Below, piece after piece: positions 54,888 to 64,000 of a stretch of DNA of 64,000 nt; the stretch's first letter is position 1, and each line of letters opens with the position of its first letter. The translations under genes were made by a program, and so were the position numbers. The stretch spans positions 111,715 to 175,714 of the forward strand of contig NZ_JAGGOG010000005.1 of the NCBI RefSeq assembly GCF_018614655.1, written 5' to 3'. Under the pieces are notes generated by a model, which did no database searches, was not told the DNA's origin, and was given only the letters and a program-made list of their open reading frames with translations. The stretch is from Pseudomonas fluorescens (GTDB lineage Bacteria; Pseudomonadota; Gammaproteobacteria; Pseudomonadales; Pseudomonadaceae).

Positions 54888-55577
54888 TCAGGGCTTTCGA
54901 AACAACTCGCGACTGACCAGCGGCCGACCGCCCAGGTGCACGGCCAGGGCCTGGCGCATCAAGCGTTTGGCGGCGGACAAGGCGCCTGGAGCGCTCCAGT
55001 CGGCCTCGCTCATGGCCAACAGCTCTGTGCCCTGGAACAGGCCGGGTTGCAGTAGATAGACCCGCTCCAGGCCCGCGTCCACTTGCAGGCGGTACATGCC
55101 ATCGGCGGCGATGGGATCGCCGTGCAGGTCCTGGCTCAGTTCAAAGCCGTAACCCAAGTCGTCCAGCAGGCGCCATTCGAAGGCACGCAGCAGAGGTTCC
55201 AAAGGGCGGCCTTCGGCCAGGGCGAGCAAGGTGGCGGCATAGTGATCGAAGACGCCTTGGTGTGGATCTTCGGCGGGTAGAAGACGGATCAGCAATTCGT
55301 TGAGGTAGAGGCCACTGAACAGCGCCTCACCGTTAAGCCAGTTGGAGGCACCGGCGGCTTCCATGCGGCCGACGTTCTTCAGCTCGCCACGCCCACGAAA
55401 CTCCACTTCCAGGGCCACGAATGGCCGTGCCAAGGTCCCCGCTTTGCCTCGTGCGCTGCGCAAGACGGCCCGCAGGCGGCCTTGGGGCGTGAGGAAGTCC
55501 ACCAAAGCGCTGGTCTCGCGGTAGGCGCGGCTGTGCAGGACGTAAGCGGGTTGGCTGGGGGGTGGGGATTGGGACAT
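54888..55577 (-). CDS. recO: DNA repair protein RecO
   Basis: A 229-residue RecO: N-terminal OB fold ([20 protein letters not shown]) and a helical C-terminal domain. It helps RecR load RecA on SSB-coated single strands. The start at 55577 ([11 protein letters not shown]) fits; an extension to 55706 would run through the class A REP and is rejected. Order era-REP-recO-pdxJ matches the conserved Pseudomonas cluster except for the inserted REP. Confidence 0.93.
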   Translation of the reverse strand: MSQSPPPSQPAYVLHSRAYRETSALVDFLTPQGRLRAVLRSARGKAGTLARPFVALEVEFRGRGELKNVGRMEAAGASNWLNGEALFSGLYLNELLIRLLPAEDPHQGVFDHYAATLLALAEGRPLEPLLRAFEWRLLDDLGYGFELSQDLHGDPIAADGMYRLQVDAGLERVYLLQPGLFQGTELLAMSEADWSAPGALSAAKRLMRQALAVHLGGRPLVSRELFRKP

Positions 55578-55617
55578 GGAGGTCTCTTCGCAGAACTTAA
55601 GGACAGCGACAATCCAA

Positions 55618-55707
55618 TGTGGGAGCGGGCTTGCTCGCGAATGCGGTGGATCAGTCACCCGATGTATTGACTGATACTGCGCATTCGCGAGCAAGCCCGC
55701 TCCCACA
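55618..55707. repeat. REP pair, class A
   Basis: Arms TGTGGGAGCGGGCTTGCTCG and CGAGCAAGCCCGCTCCCACA between era and recO, interrupting a conserved operon. Confidence 0.9.
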
Positions 55708-55736
55708 TTTTGTTTTGCAGTGTTGCCGAAAACCTA

Positions 55737-56639
55737 TTACAGGTCGCCGTAACCCAGCGAACGCAACGCACGCTCATCATCAGACCAGCCACCCTTCACC
55801 TTGACCCACAGGTTGAGCATGATCTTGGAGTCGAACAGCAACTCCATGTCCTTGCGCGCTTCGGTGCCGATACGCTTGATACGCTCGCCCTTGTCGCCAA
55901 TGATGATTTTCTTCTGGCCGTCACGTTCGACGAGGATCAGCGCATGGATATGCAGGGTCTTGCCCTGCTGCTTGAACTCTTCGATTTCGACGGTGATCTG
56001 GTACGGCAGCTCTGCGCCCATCTGGCGCATGATTTTCTCGCGCACCAGTTCAGCGGCCAGGAAACGGCTGCTGCGGTCGGTGATCTGGTCTTCCGGGAAG
56101 AAGTGCTCGTTCTCCGGCAGGTGCTGGGCGATGACCCGCTCCAACGCTTCCAGGTTATGACCGTGCTGGGCCGAGATCGGGATGATCTGGGCGTTCGGCA
56201 GTTGCTCCTGCAGCCAGCTCAGGTGCGGCATCAGCTCAGCCTTGTCTTCGATGCGGTCGGTCTTGTTCAACGCGACGATCAACGGACCCGTCACGTATTG
56301 CACGCGTTCAAGGACCATCTGGTCTTCGTCGGTCCACTTGGTGCGGTCAACGACGAAGATCACCACGTCGACGTCTTTCAACGCGGCCGAGGCGGTCTTG
56401 TTCATGTAGCGGTTGAGGGCTTTCTCGCCGCCTTTGTGCATACCTGGAGTATCAACGTAGACCGCCTGGATGTTGCCTTCGGTCTTGATGCCCAGCATGT
56501 TGTGGCGCGTGGTCTGCGGCTTGCGCGAAGTGATCGCCAGCTTTTGTCCCAGGATGTGGTTCAGCAACGTGGACTTGCCCACGTTGGGACGGCCGACGAT
56601 GGCAACATAGCCACAGCGTGTTGCGGTTGAATCAGTCAT
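55737..56639 (-). CDS. era: GTPase Era
   Basis: A 300-residue GTPase that binds 16S rRNA and aids 30S maturation. G motifs: GRPNVGKST (G1), DTPGMHK (G3), NKTD (G4). A C-terminal KH domain follows, with [14 protein letters not shown]. The ATG at 56639 ([11 protein letters not shown]) is the preferred start. It overlaps rnc by 8 bp, so the two are coupled. Confidence 0.96.
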   Translation of the reverse strand: MTDSTATRCGYVAIVGRPNVGKSTLLNHILGQKLAITSRKPQTTRHNMLGIKTEGNIQAVYVDTPGMHKGGEKALNRYMNKTASAALKDVDVVIFVVDRTKWTDEDQMVLERVQYVTGPLIVALNKTDRIEDKAELMPHLSWLQEQLPNAQIIPISAQHGHNLEALERVIAQHLPENEHFFPEDQITDRSSRFLAAELVREKIMRQMGAELPYQITVEIEEFKQQGKTLHIHALILVERDGQKKIIIGDKGERIKRIGTEARKDMELLFDSKIMLNLWVKVKGGWSDDERALRSLGYGDL

Positions 56640-57321
56640 GGCCATTCTCCACGCCCAGGGCAATCAGTGCTGCGGCGGCCGCTACCTGTTCGGCAATACG
56701 ACGACTCACACCCTGACCTCGGCTTTTTTCATTCAGTAAGGTGATTTCACATTCGACGAAGAACACTCGGCAGTGGGGCTCACCCTGGATATCCACCACT
56801 TCGTAACGTGGCAGTTCACACCCGCGAGACTGCAGAAACTCTTGCAGGCGGGTCTTGGGATCTTTGTTGGTGTCCACCAGCGTCAGGCTTTCAATCTCCG
56901 ACGCCAGCCAGGCCACTACCCGTTCCTTGGCGGCTTCCATGCCCGCATCGAGGTAGATCGCACCGATCAGGGCTTCGAGGGCATCGGCCAGAATCGACTC
57001 ACGACGGAAACCACCGCTTTTCAACTCGCCGGAACCCAGGCGCAGGTACTCGCCAAGGTCGAAACCACGGGCCAGTATGGCCAGGGTCTCGCCCTTCACC
57101 AGGCGGGCACGCAAGCGCGACAACTGGCCTTCACGGGCCAGGGGGAAGCGATCGAACAGCGCTTCACCGGCGACAAAGTTGAGGATGGCATCACCGAGGA
57201 ATTCCAGGCGCTCGTTGTTACGCCCGGCAAAACTGCGGTGTGTAAGGGCAAGGATCATCAATTCCTGATCCTTGAAGGTGTAACCGAGCTGACGCTCGAG
57301 ACGGCTTAGAGAAACGCTCAC
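56632..57321 (-). CDS. rnc: Ribonuclease III
   Basis: A 229-residue RNase III. The signature [13 protein letters not shown] (35-47) carries the catalytic acids, a second acidic site is [14 protein letters not shown], and a double-stranded RNA-binding domain forms the C-terminus ([14 protein letters not shown] onward). It processes rRNA and dsRNA. The next gene upstream, lepB, ends 148 bp away; the small DUF4845 gene often placed between them is not found. Confidence 0.96.
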   Translation of the reverse strand: MSVSLSRLERQLGYTFKDQELMILALTHRSFAGRNNERLEFLGDAILNFVAGEALFDRFPLAREGQLSRLRARLVKGETLAILARGFDLGEYLRLGSGELKSGGFRRESILADALEALIGAIYLDAGMEAAKERVVAWLASEIESLTLVDTNKDPKTRLQEFLQSRGCELPRYEVVDIQGEPHCRVFFVECEITLLNEKSRGQGVSRRIAEQVAAAAALIALGVENGHD

Positions 57322-57442
57322 GGTTTACCCACATTCAGTTCGTGGCGCCAAAGGCCTACGACGATTAACGCTGTGTTCAAATTCAAATCCTGGTGGTTGC
57401 TGCATGAGGCAGGACAATTGTCCAAGCCCCAGAAAAGCATTC

Positions 57443-57461
57443 GGCGCTGTGTTCACAGCGC
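57443..57461 (-). terminator. Hairpin after lepB
   Basis: On the minus strand just past the lepB stop: GGCGCTGTG, AA, CACAGCGCC, with a TTTT run a few bases later. A weak intrinsic terminator or attenuator before rnc. Confidence 0.55.
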
Positions 57462-57469
57462 CGCATGGA

Positions 57470-58324
57470 TTACTTGATCAGCCCGACCCGCGAGAAGTTC
57501 GGCAGGTGGCTGAGCTTGGGTTCCGGCCAGCTCATCCAGACCGCGAAGGCCTTGCCGACGATATTCTGGTCGGGGACCATGCCCAGCAGGTTCTTGGGAA
57601 TGTTGGGGTCATCCCAGTACCGGCTGTCATTGGAGTTGTCACGGTTGTCGCCCATCATGAAGTAATGCCCGGCAGGCACTGTCCACTGGTTATCGGGCGG
57701 TGAACGGTAACGGCTCATTTCCTTGCGGATTTCGTGCTCTACCGCGCCGAGCTTCTCCTGGTATAGCTCGGCGCTGCCCAGAGTGTTCGGCTCAGAACCG
57801 ATCAGCTTTTCCGCCACCGATTCGCCGTTGACGAACAGACGCTTGTCGCTGGTGTAGCGAATCACGTCACCCGGCAGGCCTACCACACGCTTGATGTAGT
57901 TGACGTTCGGGTCGCTTGGGTAGCGGAACACCATCACATCGCCACGCTGCGGATCACCGATCTCGATGACTTTCTTATCGATCACCGGCAAGCGGATCCC
58001 GTAGGAAAACTTGTTCACCAGGATGAAGTCGCCCACGTCCAGGGTGGGTTTCATCGATCCCGAAGGAATCTGAAACGGCTCCACCAGGAACGAACGCAGC
58101 ACCAACACGATAAACAGAACCGGGAAGAACGACTTGCCGTATTCAACCAGCAGCGGTTCCTTGTTCAGTTTCTCGACCACGGCCACATCAGGCTGGCTGA
58201 CGCTGCCCTGATAGGAGGCAATGGCCGTGCGCCGACGCGGGGCGAAGAACACCAGATCAAGCAACGCCAGGAAACCACAAACGGCAACGGCGATGACCAG
58301 CAACAGCGGGAAATTTAGTGACAT
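57470..58324 (-). CDS. lepB: Signal peptidase I
   Basis: A 284-residue inner-membrane peptidase: two N-terminal helices, the catalytic Ser in IPSGSMKPTL (near residue 90) and the Lys in NYIKRVVGLPGD (near 145), plus the later GDNRDNSNDSRYW box. It removes signal peptides of exported proteins. lepA begins 5 bp upstream of it, as in most Pseudomonas. Confidence 0.96.
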   Translation of the reverse strand: MSLNFPLLLVIAVAVCGFLALLDLVFFAPRRRTAIASYQGSVSQPDVAVVEKLNKEPLLVEYGKSFFPVLFIVLVLRSFLVEPFQIPSGSMKPTLDVGDFILVNKFSYGIRLPVIDKKVIEIGDPQRGDVMVFRYPSDPNVNYIKRVVGLPGDVIRYTSDKRLFVNGESVAEKLIGSEPNTLGSAELYQEKLGAVEHEIRKEMSRYRSPPDNQWTVPAGHYFMMGDNRDNSNDSRYWDDPNIPKNLLGMVPDQNIVGKAFAVWMSWPEPKLSHLPNFSRVGLIK

Positions 58325-58329
58325 AGGAC

Positions 58330-60129
58330 CTAACTATCCAACCTGAGCACCGCAAGGAAGGCTTCTTGTGGAATTTCCACGTTGCCCACTTGCTTCATGC
58401 GTTTTTTACCGGCCTTTTGCTTCTCAAGCAGCTTGCGCTTACGGCTGACATCGCCGCCATAGCATTTGGCCAGTACGTTCTTTCTGAGTGCCTTGACGGA
58501 GGTCCGCGCAATGATCTGCCCGCCAATGGCGGCCTGGATCGCGACGTCGAACATCTGGCGCGGAATCAGTTCCTTCATCTTTTCGGTCAACTGGCGACCT
58601 TTGTAGTGCGCGTTATCCTTGTGCACGATCAGCGCCAAGGCGTCGACCTTGTCACCATTAATCAGCACATCCAGCTTCACCAGATTAGCTGACTGATAAC
58701 GATCAAAATGGTAATCCAGCGAAGCATAGCCGCGACTGGTGGATTTGAGACGGTCGAAGAAGTCCAGAACCACTTCGTTCATCGGCAAATCGTAGGTCAC
58801 TTGTACCTGGGTACCGAGGAACAGCATGTCGTGCTGCACGCCACGCTTTTCGATACACAGGGTAATGACGTTGCCCAGGTGCTCTTGCGGCACAAGAATA
58901 TTGGCCCGCACGATCGGCTCGCGCATGTCTTCGATGGAAGACAGATCCGGAAGCTTGGACGGGTTGTCGACGTAAATCGTTTCACCGGTTTTCAGCAACA
59001 GCTCAAAGATAACCGTTGGTGCGGTGGTGATCAGGTCCAGGTCGTATTCGCGCTCGAGGCGCTCCTGGATGATCTCCATGTGCAGCATGCCGAGGAAGCC
59101 GCAACGGAAGCCGAAGCCCAGAGCGTCGGAGCTTTCCGGGGTGTACTGCAACGACGAGTCGTTGAGCGTCAGCTTTTGCAGGGCTTCGCGGAAATCTTCG
59201 AAGTCGTCGGAACTGACCGGGAACAGACCGGCGTAGACCTGCGGCTGGATGCGTTTGAAGCCCGGCAGCACGTCGACGTCAGGGGTGGAGCTCAAGGTCA
59301 GGGTGTCACCGACGGGGGCACCGTGGATGTCCTTGATACCGGCGATGATGAAGCCTACTTCGCCGGCTTTCAGATCAACGGTCGCAGTGTGCTTGGGGTT
59401 GAATACACCGACGCTATCCACCAGGTGGATCTTGCCGGTGGACTTGACCAGGATCTTGTCGCCCTTCTTTACACGGCCGTGGCGCACGCGTACCAGGGAA
59501 ACAACGCCCAGGTAGTTGTCGAACCAGGAGTCGATGATCAACGCTTGCAGCGGATCTTCGTAGTTACCGGTAGGGGCTGGAATGGTTTTAACCAGGCGTT
59601 CGAGCACTTCGTCGACGCCCAGGCCGGTCTTGGCGCTGCACTCGACGGCGTCGGTGGCGTCAATACCGATGATTTTTTCGATTTCTTCTTTCACGCGGTC
59701 CGGATCGGCCTGTGGCAGGTCGATCTTGTTCAGGACCGGCATGACTTCCAGGCCTTGCTCGATGGCGGTGTAGCAGTTGGCCACGGACTGGGCTTCAACA
59801 CCCTGCCCCGCATCCACTACCAGCAACGCACCTTCACAGGCCGCCAGCGACCGGCTGACTTCGTAGGTGAAGTCAACGTGGCCGGGGGTATCAATGAAGT
59901 TCAATTGGTACTTGATGCCATCGCGGGCGGTGTAATACAGAGTAACGCTGTGGGCCTTGATGGTGATCCCGCGCTCGCGCTCGAGGTCCATGGAGTCCAG
60001 CACCTGGGCTTCCATTTCACGCTCGGCAAGGCCGCCGCACATCTGGATGAATCGATCGGCCAGCGTCGACTTGCCATGGTCAATGTGGGCGATGATGGAG
60101 AAATTGCGGATATGACTCAAATCACTCAC
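58330..60129 (-). CDS. lepA: Elongation factor 4 (LepA)
   Basis: A 599-residue translation GTPase with the exact usual length. G1 is [10 protein letters not shown]3 DTPGHVDF, G4 NKID; the C-terminal LepA-specific domain ends [16 protein letters not shown]. Start is a GTG at 60129. It is followed by lepB. Upstream lies lptG, not the mucABD genes that precede lepA in P. aeruginosa. Confidence 0.97.
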   Translation of the reverse strand: MSDLSHIRNFSIIAHIDHGKSTLADRFIQMCGGLAEREMEAQVLDSMDLERERGITIKAHSVTLYYTARDGIKYQLNFIDTPGHVDFTYEVSRSLAACEGALLVVDAGQGVEAQSVANCYTAIEQGLEVMPVLNKIDLPQADPDRVKEEIEKIIGIDATDAVECSAKTGLGVDEVLERLVKTIPAPTGNYEDPLQALIIDSWFDNYLGVVSLVRVRHGRVKKGDKILVKSTGKIHLVDSVGVFNPKHTATVDLKAGEVGFIIAGIKDIHGAPVGDTLTLSSTPDVDVLPGFKRIQPQVYAGLFPVSSDDFEDFREALQKLTLNDSSLQYTPESSDALGFGFRCGFLGMLHMEIIQERLEREYDLDLITTAPTVIFELLLKTGETIYVDNPSKLPDLSSIEDMREPIVRANILVPQEHLGNVITLCIEKRGVQHDMLFLGTQVQVTYDLPMNEVVLDFFDRLKSTSRGYASLDYHFDRYQSANLVKLDVLINGDKVDALALIVHKDNAHYKGRQLTEKMKELIPRQMFDVAIQAAIGGQIIARTSVKALRKNVLAKCYGGDVSRKRKLLEKQKAGKKRMKQVGNVEIPQEAFLAVLRLDS

Positions 60130-60229
60130 GGATCAACACTCAAAAAGGCTGCAGGCAGACTGCCCGCTGAAAAATAGCCGGGAATTGTACCTGATGCTCA
60201 GGCCAGACGTCATCTTTGGCGACCAAGAA

Positions 60230-60270
60230 CAAAAATGCCCCGATCTGTCGAACGGGGCATTTTTTTGTTT
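60230..60270. terminator. Intrinsic terminator between lptG and lepA
   Basis: AAAAATGCCCCG, loop, CGGGGCATTTTTTT: A-tract and T-tract on both sides, so it can act on either strand; on the minus strand it ends the lptFG transcript. Confidence 0.9.
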
Positions 60271-60282
60271 ATAAGCAGGCAA

Positions 60283-61362
60283 TCAACCGGCTCGGCGCAA
60301 CAACCAGAACCCGGCCACGGCACAAATGAGCGTCGGCACCAGCACCGCAAACAGCGGCGAGAAGCCGAATACCAGGCTGGACGGCCCCAGCAGGTCCTGG
60401 GCGATTCGGAAGGTAAAGCCCACCAGCACACCGGTGAACACCCGCTGGCCCAGGGTCACGGAGCGCAGCGGGCCGAAGATGAAGGAAATAGCCATCAGCA
60501 CCAGCGCAGCGGTCACCACCGGTTGCAATACCTTGACCCAGAACGCCAGCCAGTAACGGCCATTGTTCAGGCCCTGATCGCTCAAGTAGTGGATATAACT
60601 CCACAAACCGGCAATAGACAGGGTTTCCGGAACCATCACCACGGTATTGAGCAAATCCGGGCTCAAGGCGATATCCCAGGTTTCCTGCGGGGTGTTGACC
60701 ACCTCGGTAGTCGATGCCGGACCGGTGCCGATACCACGGAAGAAGGTAGTGGTCACATCACTCAACTGCCACTTCTCGTCACCATACTGCGCACGCTTGG
60801 CAAAACTTGCCGACAGAATGTGCCGCTCCTTGTCGAAGTGATAGCGGGTCACCCCCAGCAGCAAGCCGCCCGGTTGCACGGCGTTGATGTGGATGAACTC
60901 ATCACCCTGACGGTGCCACAGGCCGTGCTTGGCGCTTTGCGCGTCGCCTGACCCTTGGGCCAGGGCCCGGTTGGCCTGGGCCTGGCTTTCAGTCGGCGGC
61001 ACCACGTACTCGCCAATCAACACACCGACCACCATCAGCACCAGCATGGGTTTCATGACCGCCCAGACAATACGGCCGATGGACACACCGGCGGCGCGCA
61101 TGATCGTCAGCTCGCTGTTGCTGGCCAGGCTACCCAGACCGATCAGACAGCCGATCAGCGCGGCCATCGGTAGCATCTCGTAGAGACGACGGGGCGCGGT
61201 GAGCATCACGAAACTCAGAACGTCGGTCACGGTGTAGCTGTCGCTGACGCTGCCCACCTCGTCGATGAAGGCGAACAACAGGGCCAAGCCCAGGATGATG
61301 CCCAGTACGGCGAGGATCGCCACCAGGACGCTGCTACCAATGTAGCGATCGAGCTTAACCAC
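60283..61362 (-). CDS. lptG: LPS export permease LptG
   Basis: A 359-residue permease of the Lpt ABC transporter: N-terminal helix (YIGSSVLVAILAVLGIILG), three more near-N-terminal helices, a periplasmic beta-jellyroll domain and two C-terminal helices. It pairs with LptF and LptB to extract LPS from the inner membrane. The GTG start overlaps lptF by 8 bp. Confidence 0.95.
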   Translation of the reverse strand: MVKLDRYIGSSVLVAILAVLGIILGLALLFAFIDEVGSVSDSYTVTDVLSFVMLTAPRRLYEMLPMAALIGCLIGLGSLASNSELTIMRAAGVSIGRIVWAVMKPMLVLMVVGVLIGEYVVPPTESQAQANRALAQGSGDAQSAKHGLWHRQGDEFIHINAVQPGGLLLGVTRYHFDKERHILSASFAKRAQYGDEKWQLSDVTTTFFRGIGTGPASTTEVVNTPQETWDIALSPDLLNTVVMVPETLSIAGLWSYIHYLSDQGLNNGRYWLAFWVKVLQPVVTAALVLMAISFIFGPLRSVTLGQRVFTGVLVGFTFRIAQDLLGPSSLVFGFSPLFAVLVPTLICAVAGFWLLRRAG

Positions 61363-62482
61363 GAGCCAACTCCTTCACGCTGCGACGACTCGCCAGTTTC
61401 AAACGCAACGGTTCCCAGTACAGCAACCCCAGGCCGATGGCCAGGAAGATCCCGTGTACCCACCACAAGCCGAGAGCCATCGGGATCTTGCCCTTCTCCA
61501 GGGAGCCGCGGGCGGAAATCAGGATGGTCAGGTACGCCATATAAAGCAGGATCGCCGGCAGCAACTTGAGGAACCGGCCCTGGCGCGGGTTGACGCGTGC
61601 CAGTGGCACTGCCATCAAGGTCACGATAAACACCAGCAGCGGCAACGACAGGCGCCATTGCAACTCGGCCACGGCACGTGGCTCCGGGTTACCCCACAGG
61701 CTACTGGTGGGTATGGCGTCGCGGTCGGTCACCTCGTTGCTGATTTCAGGCTTGGCCAACAACACGCCGTAGGTGTCGTACTTGATAGCCCGGTAATCCG
61801 CCTGGCCGGGGTTGCCGTCATAGCGATAGCCGTTTTCCAGGATCAGGTAGCGATTGCCGTCCGGACGGATTTCCTGGCGACCACTGTCGGCCACCAGTAC
61901 CGAAATGCCACGGTCCTTCTTGTCCTGGCCCAAGCGCTTCTCGGAAATGAATACCCCGCCCAGGCTGGCGCGGTCTTCGGTCATCCGCTCGGTATAGGTC
62001 ACCCGCGAGCCGTCATTCAACGCCTGGAAACGCCCAGGAACCAAGGTATCGAACTCGGTCATCGCGTCTTGCTTATTAAGTAGCAGCTGAAATTGCATGG
62101 AGCCTTGAGGCGCCAGGCTCAGGCTCAACCAGGCAACCACCAGGGCCACGCCGGTCGCCGGTACCAGGGTCATGGCCAGCAAACGCTGCTGGCTCATGCC
62201 GGTGGCCGACAGCACGGTCATTTCACTTTCGAGGTAGAGCCGCCCGTAGGCGAGCAAAATACCCAGAAACAGCCCCAGCGGCAGGATCAGCTGCAGCATG
62301 CCGGGCATCCGAAAGCCCATGATCAAAAACAGGGAGCCCGGATCAAGGGCGCCGGAGGCGGCTTGAGCCAGGAACTTGACGAAGCGACCACTCATGATAA
62401 TGACCAGCAATACCGCACTTACGGCACTCAGGGTCACCAGGACTTCGCGGGACAGATAACGGAAGACAATCAAACCAGACAC
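61355..62482 (-). CDS. lptF: LPS export permease LptF
   Basis: A 375-residue partner of LptG with the same topology: MSGLIVFRYLSREVLVTLSA opens the first helix, then the periplasmic domain and C-terminal helices. First gene of the lptF-lptG pair. It diverges from pepA, with 274 bp between holding both promoters; no gene is seen in that gap. Confidence 0.95.
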   Translation of the reverse strand: MSGLIVFRYLSREVLVTLSAVSAVLLVIIMSGRFVKFLAQAASGALDPGSLFLIMGFRMPGMLQLILPLGLFLGILLAYGRLYLESEMTVLSATGMSQQRLLAMTLVPATGVALVVAWLSLSLAPQGSMQFQLLLNKQDAMTEFDTLVPGRFQALNDGSRVTYTERMTEDRASLGGVFISEKRLGQDKKDRGISVLVADSGRQEIRPDGNRYLILENGYRYDGNPGQADYRAIKYDTYGVLLAKPEISNEVTDRDAIPTSSLWGNPEPRAVAELQWRLSLPLLVFIVTLMAVPLARVNPRQGRFLKLLPAILLYMAYLTILISARGSLEKGKIPMALGLWWVHGIFLAIGLGLLYWEPLRLKLASRRSVKELARG

Positions 62483-62576
62483 TCCAGGGTTGTCAGGCTA
62501 AGCGGCCAAACAAGCAAGCATATCGAGTCGACCCATTGGCACAGGTCGGCTAAAAAGATGGCGCATTATCCTGTGA

Positions 62577-64000
<1,424 letters not shown>

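Noticed and set aside
58708..60177. Long open frame antisense to lepA
   Set aside because: Shadow of a gene with complete GTPase motifs; no homology pattern of its own.

Overview
The window is a stretch of a Pseudomonas chromosome, most likely of the P. fluorescens group. The evidence is the gene content (metR, gcd, lon/asrA-icp, cmoAB, tadA, cumA-like oxidase, pdxJ-recO-era-rnc, lepB-lepA, lptG-lptF, pepA), the P. fluorescens-type REP palindromes with a REP-associated tyrosine transposase, and uniformly high GC except in a few accessory patches. No tRNA, rRNA, CRISPR array or prophage was recognised.

Layout. 1-4.1 kb: DsbA-like oxidoreductase, secreted alpha/beta hydrolase, metR, LysE exporter and a Nudix hydrolase. 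4.4-10.7 kb is accessory: a large DUF6543 (dermonecrotic-toxin-like) gene whose frame stays open for about 300 codons beyond a single TAA, a decayed response regulator, the zinc-independent L31 paralogue rpmE2 with a Zur-like box, and a putative type III secreted protein behind a HrpL-type box. 10.9-17.3 kb: a glutamate-synthase-like flavoprotein, two small enzymes, OpgC, an amino-acid permease and the RAYT transposase between its REPs. 17.3-25.8 kb: a class A PBP, then a second DUF6543 toxin gene fused tail to tail with a truncated CS1-type usher, then the CS1 pilin and an AT-rich leader. 25.8-34 kb: a YqjI/YqjH-like metal-regulated ferric-reductase pair, two small genes, the zinc receptor znuD with a second Zur-like box, and gcd. 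34-46 kb: an EAL phosphodiesterase and a minus-strand metabolic cluster. 46.4-64 kb is housekeeping.

The most interesting candidate system lies between 36.8 and 46.2 kb. It holds a GntR regulator with two DNA-binding domains and a perfect 11+11 bp inverted repeat upstream of the divergent amidase. On the minus strand follow the amidase, an HpPgdA/cyclic-imide-hydrolase-type deacetylase, an MFS transporter, two short-chain dehydrogenases, a small Cys-motif protein, a CobW-type metallochaperone GTPase and a solute-binding protein without a signal peptide. The simplest reading is uptake of a cyclic imide or similar compound, metal-dependent ring opening and half-amide hydrolysis, but the substrate is not proven by the sequence. 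A second theme is zinc: rpmE2 and znuD carry near-identical 13-bp operators about 19 kb apart. A third is decay: toxin, usher and response-regulator genes are all broken in recognisable ways.
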